Below are positions 61,466 through 64,000 of a stretch of 64,000 nucleotides of DNA, piece after piece (within the stretch, counting starts at the first letter, position 1; each line of letters opens with the position of its first letter). Source of the stretch: DATMXT01 sp963662765 (lineage in GTDB: Bacteria; Bacillota; Clostridia; Oscillospirales; Feifaniaceae); NCBI GenBank assembly GCA_963662765.2, contig CAXXUP010000003.1:62001-126000 (forward strand). Reading direction: 5' to 3'. The position numbers and the translations under genes are program-made. The notes beneath the pieces are model-generated. The model worked only from the letters and a program-made list of their open reading frames with translations, was not told the DNA's origin and did not search any database.

Positions 61466-61486
61466 CAAAAGTCCCGCCGTCATTTT
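61466..61486 (+). repeat. Right 21-bp direct repeat of the island
   Basis: Perfect copy of 56904-56924. The complementary left arm of the terminator is missing here, showing that this is the downstream junction. Confidence 0.85.
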
Positions 61487-61549
61487 CATATTCTCACCGC
61501 TCGTCCCATATACTTTTCTATAGCAAGAACGGAAGGAGCGTATGGGAAT

Positions 61550-63085
61550 ATGGAAACCGTTTCAACGGCAAAGCTGGAATATAACGTCACACTTTTCAGC
61601 GAGTCCAAGGAGATCGAGAGTGGCGCCGAGACGACGCTGCCCGAGTACCTACCCGACATACACCGTGTTGTACGGGTGGATGCCCGCCCGACGATGACGG
61701 GGGCAAAGTCGGAGGAGGGCGCAGCGGTTGTCGAGGGGTGGGTAGACTGCGTCATCCTGTATCTGCCGAGGGAGGGGAGCCTGCAGTCGCATTTCTGCCG
61801 GGTGCCTTTCACGCTCCGGGAGAGCGACGGCAGAATTTCGCCCAAGGTGCGTGTCTCGGCCACCGTCACCATGTCGAATGTCAGCTGCCGGCCGCTCTCG
61901 GAGCGCAAACTGTCGGTCACCTGCAAGGTGAAATCCATCATTCAAGCTGAGGAGTCCAAAGCGGCAGAAGTTGTAAAGCCCTCCGAGGCAGATAAGCAAA
62001 ATGCGGAATTTCTCGACTCAAACCTCGGGGCGGCAAAATTCGTGGGGCGGACCGTCAAGGAATACACGATTGAGGAGATGCTGGAGCTCCCGAGCGGCAG
62101 TCCGCACATCGAGCGCATGCTCCGGTGCGATGTGTCGCTCACCACGGCCGAGTACAAGGTCGTGACAAACCGCGTCGTCATCAAGGGGGAGGCCTATGTG
62201 ACCTGCCTCTATCTCAGCGACGTCGAGAGCGACCGGATCGAGCAGTACACCACAGCCATCCCCTTTAACGATGTCGTGGACGTTGAGGGGGCCCGCGAAG
62301 GCGACATTACATCCATTTCTTACTGCATTCTCGACATCGTCTATGGCGTCATGGCCGACGCATCGGGCGAAGACCGCAGGCTCTCGCTGCGCGTAGACGC
62401 ACAGCCCATGGTGTCAGTCTACACAAAGGTGAACGTCCCCATCGTTCACGACACATATTCCACCACCCGCGCAATAAAGACGGTCAGCTCCGACTTGAGC
62501 ACCGAGGTCATTCAGGAGTACAAGTGCTCGACAAAGGTCGCCGACACCGTAAGCCTGGGCGAGAAGACCTCGGACATCTTCGCGGTCGAGGCTTACGCTG
62601 ATGTGAAGGGGACGGCGGTCGAGGACGGCATGCCCATTTTCAAGGGAGATCTGCAGATTTCATTTTTGACGCAGGATGACGAAGGCGGTCTGCAGGCCAT
62701 CGACCGGTGCGTCAAGTTTGCCTCCAAGTGCTCCCCGCTCAGTGAGCCTGCGGCGAAGGGCGTCATTTTCTCCGGTACCTGCACCCTGGATGATTTTGAC
62801 TGGCGGGTGTCGGTATCGGGTGAGATTTCGATTACGGCAGCCATTTCCTGCTGCGGCATCGGCCGCATTAAAGCGCCGGTCACCACCGTCACTTCGATGG
62901 AGTTGGGCGAAAAAATGGAGAAGAAGAAGAATTCCGCCACAATCACCCTCTACTATCCCACCGGGGGCGAGACACTGTGGGATGTGGGCAAGCGGTATCT
63001 CGTCGCGCCGGGTGCCATTTGCACTGCAAATGGAATTGAAAACGGTGAGATCGCCGCCTTTTCGCCGCTGATTATTCCAAGATGA
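61550..63085 (+). CDS. SPOCS (DUF3794) and LysM protein, SipL-like
   Basis: A 511-residue protein with repeated DUF3794/SPOCS domains (LPEYLPDIHRVVRVDARP near the start, ELPSGSPHIERMLRCDV in the middle, TSDIFAVEAYADV later) and a C-terminal LysM (TLWDVGKRYLVAPGAICTANG). In Clostridioides difficile SipL binds SpoIVA through LysM to build the spore coat; spoIVA is two genes downstream here, which supports the same role. ATG 61550 follows GGAAGGAG; the longer upstream frame crosses the island boundary and is not real. Confidence 0.88.
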   Translation: METVSTAKLEYNVTLFSESKEIESGAETTLPEYLPDIHRVVRVDARPTMTGAKSEEGAAVVEGWVDCVILYLPREGSLQSHFCRVPFTLRESDGRISPKVRVSATVTMSNVSCRPLSERKLSVTCKVKSIIQAEESKAAEVVKPSEADKQNAEFLDSNLGAAKFVGRTVKEYTIEEMLELPSGSPHIERMLRCDVSLTTAEYKVVTNRVVIKGEAYVTCLYLSDVESDRIEQYTTAIPFNDVVDVEGAREGDITSISYCILDIVYGVMADASGEDRRLSLRVDAQPMVSVYTKVNVPIVHDTYSTTRAIKTVSSDLSTEVIQEYKCSTKVADTVSLGEKTSDIFAVEAYADVKGTAVEDGMPIFKGDLQISFLTQDDEGGLQAIDRCVKFASKCSPLSEPAAKGVIFSGTCTLDDFDWRVSVSGEISITAAISCCGIGRIKAPVTTVTSMELGEKMEKKKNSATITLYYPTGGETLWDVGKRYLVAPGAICTANGIENGEIAAFSPLIIPR

Positions 63086-63753
63086 TCGCAGACGCCGCAT
63101 CTGCCTTTGTCGTCATCATGCTGGCCGAGCTCGCCGATAAAACTCAATTTCTCGCCATGGGGCTGACGGCGAGGTACAAAATCGGGGAGGTTGCGACCGG
63201 AATCACGCTGGCGATCATGACCTTAAACCTGCTGGGTGTGGGCGTCGGAAGAGCTGTGGCGGAGGTTTTGCCGGGTGAACTGATTCGGCTTGTGGCAGGA
63301 CTTTCGTTTTTGGCCTTTGCCATCATTGCGGCCGCCCCGCCCGGGGAGGATCTTAAGGAAAAAAGGCAGACAAAGCTCGGTGGGATTCCGGCCATCTATG
63401 CGGCGTTCATGCTGGCCGAACTCGGCGACAAAACTCAACTCGGCGTGCTGTCGCTGACGGCGGCAAACCCCCATGCCGCGCTTGCGATTTTCATTGGGGC
63501 GACGGCCGGAATGCTGGTGGCCGACGGGGCGGCGGTGACACTTGGAGTCCTGCTCGGCAGGGCGCTGCCGCAAAAGCTGATGTGCCGGCTGTCGGCCACA
63601 GTCTTTACGGTTTTCGGCGCGGTCATGTTGTATCCCTCGCTGGAGTACTACCTGTTCGACATGGCGGAGGCCGCCGCACTTTGTATTGGAATATTTTTTA
63701 TCACTGCGCTGCTGCTGCGCATGAAAGGGAATGACGGAGGTTGCCATGGATAA
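63082..63753 (+). CDS. UPF0016/GDT1 family cation transporter
   Basis: A 223-residue membrane protein with two copies of the family motif, ELADKTQFLAMG (residues about 15-26) and ELGDKTQLGVLS (about 113-124), in a two-fold repeated six-helix design. Family members export or exchange Mn2+ or Ca2+. The first motif has Ala for the usual Gly. The start overlaps the previous stop (ATGA); the end overlaps spoIVA by 8 bases. Confidence 0.9.
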   Translation: MIADAASAFVVIMLAELADKTQFLAMGLTARYKIGEVATGITLAIMTLNLLGVGVGRAVAEVLPGELIRLVAGLSFLAFAIIAAAPPGEDLKEKRQTKLGGIPAIYAAFMLAELGDKTQLGVLSLTAANPHAALAIFIGATAGMLVADGAAVTLGVLLGRALPQKLMCRLSATVFTVFGAVMLYPSLEYYLFDMAEAAALCIGIFFITALLLRMKGNDGGCHG

Positions 63754-64000
63754 GTACAGTATTTACGACGACATCGCGCGGCGGACCGACGGCGACATCT
63801 ACATAGGCGTCGTGGGCCCGGTGAGAACGGGAAAATCCACATTTGTCAAGCGGTTCATGGAATCGCTTGTAATTCCGAACATCGATAACGAGAATAAGCG
63901 CAGCCGGGCAATCGACGAGCTTCCGCAGTCGGCGGCCGGACGCACCATCATGACCACCGAGCCCAAATTTGTCCCCAATGAGGCGGTGGAGGTCAAACTC
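63746..64000 (+). CDS. spoIVA: Stage IV sporulation protein A (5' part)
   Basis: The first 85 codons are present; the gene leaves the window. MDKYSIYDDIARRTDGDIYIGVVGPVRTGKSTFVKRFME is the SpoIVA start with its P-loop. SpoIVA is an ATPase that polymerises into the base layer of the spore coat. GGAGG precedes ATG 63746. Co-location with a SipL-like gene suggests a coat-assembly unit. Confidence 0.95.
   Translation, partial: MDKYSIYDDIARRTDGDIYIGVVGPVRTGKSTFVKRFMESLVIPNIDNENKRSRAIDELPQSAAGRTIMTTEPKFVPNEAVEVKL

Larger units (their letters stand above)
56904..61486 (+). mobile_element. Integrated AT-rich defence island
   Basis: A segment of about 4.56 kb bounded by 21-bp perfect direct repeats (56904-56924, 61466-61486). 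The left repeat completes a terminator hairpin; the right copy is only half a hairpin, so insertion occurred in the terminator. The content is clearly more AT-rich than the flanks. It carries a C-terminal recombinase remnant, an Xre regulator, and an AAA+ ATPase / S8 protease pair. No intact integrase is present, so it is probably no longer self-mobile. Confidence 0.75.

Noticed and set aside
61328..61549. Upstream extension of the SipL-like reading frame
   Set aside because: It crosses the right boundary of the island, has no ribosome-binding site, and the family N-terminus begins at 61550.
1..64000. CRISPR arrays, rRNA genes, intact insertion sequences
   Set aside because: No regularly spaced identical repeats, rRNA sequence or transposase gene were seen.

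Overview
The window looks like a chromosomal segment of a spore-forming, strictly anaerobic Clostridia, probably close to the Oscillospiraceae/Ruminococcaceae. The grounds are sporulation genes throughout (spoIIP, sigG, spoIID, a SipL-like SPOCS/LysM gene, spoIVA, ymxH), an electron-bifurcating-type NADH/ferredoxin hydrogenase module, a membrane pyrophosphatase, many GTG/TTG starts behind strong Shine-Dalgarno sites, and a GC-rich core. No taxon can be fixed without a database search.

Layout. 1-3.1 kb (minus): a cobalamin riboswitch ahead of an ECF transporter (frameshifted EcfT, then a protein joining two ABC ATPases to a membrane domain that runs off the window). 3.2-11.2 kb: spoIIP, glpX, an RNHCP zinc-ribbon gene behind a long leader, sod, sigG, an unknown gene plus cstA, ymxH, rlmB. 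11.2-19.6 kb: a degenerate P-type-ATPase-like membrane protein, spoIID (frameshifted), queA-tgt, a methyltransferase, hslO and five tRNAs (Val, Asp, Phe, Gly, Cys). 19.6-31 kb: a secreted protein with an upstream small-RNA candidate, a Cdd1-like protein, an SPL-like radical SAM enzyme, a DUF4830 protein, a serine hydrolase and CoA-disulfide reductase pair, hppA, a MATE pump behind a structured leader, and murC. 31-38.2 kb: a redox cluster of DRTGG, ATPase, putative sensory [FeFe] hydrogenase, DRTGG and PHP genes, followed by hndA, ATPase, hndB and hndC, with no catalytic hndD. 38.2-43 kb: a heterodimeric ABC exporter and glycerate kinase.

43-56.9 kb is the conserved Firmicute block yicC-remA-gmk-rpoZ-priA-def-fmt-(peptidase)-rsmB-rlmN-prpC-prkC-rsgA-thiN, with prpC and thiN frameshifted. 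Two very small genes and a strong terminator follow. The terminator is split by a roughly 4.6-kb AT-rich island (56904-61486) bounded by 21-bp direct repeats. The island carries a recombinase remnant, an Xre regulator with two operator-like dyads, and an AAA+ ATPase / subtilisin-like protease pair matching the IetAS anti-phage system. Host sequence resumes with a SipL-like gene, a GDT1/UPF0016 transporter and the start of spoIVA.

The most notable items are the IetAS-type defence island inside a terminator, the P-type-ATPase-like protein that has lost the phosphorylated Asp, the hydrogenase cluster with a sensory-type subunit but no HndD, the compact leader before the MATE gene, and four frameshifts in conserved genes, all at or beside homopolymers and so possibly sequence errors.
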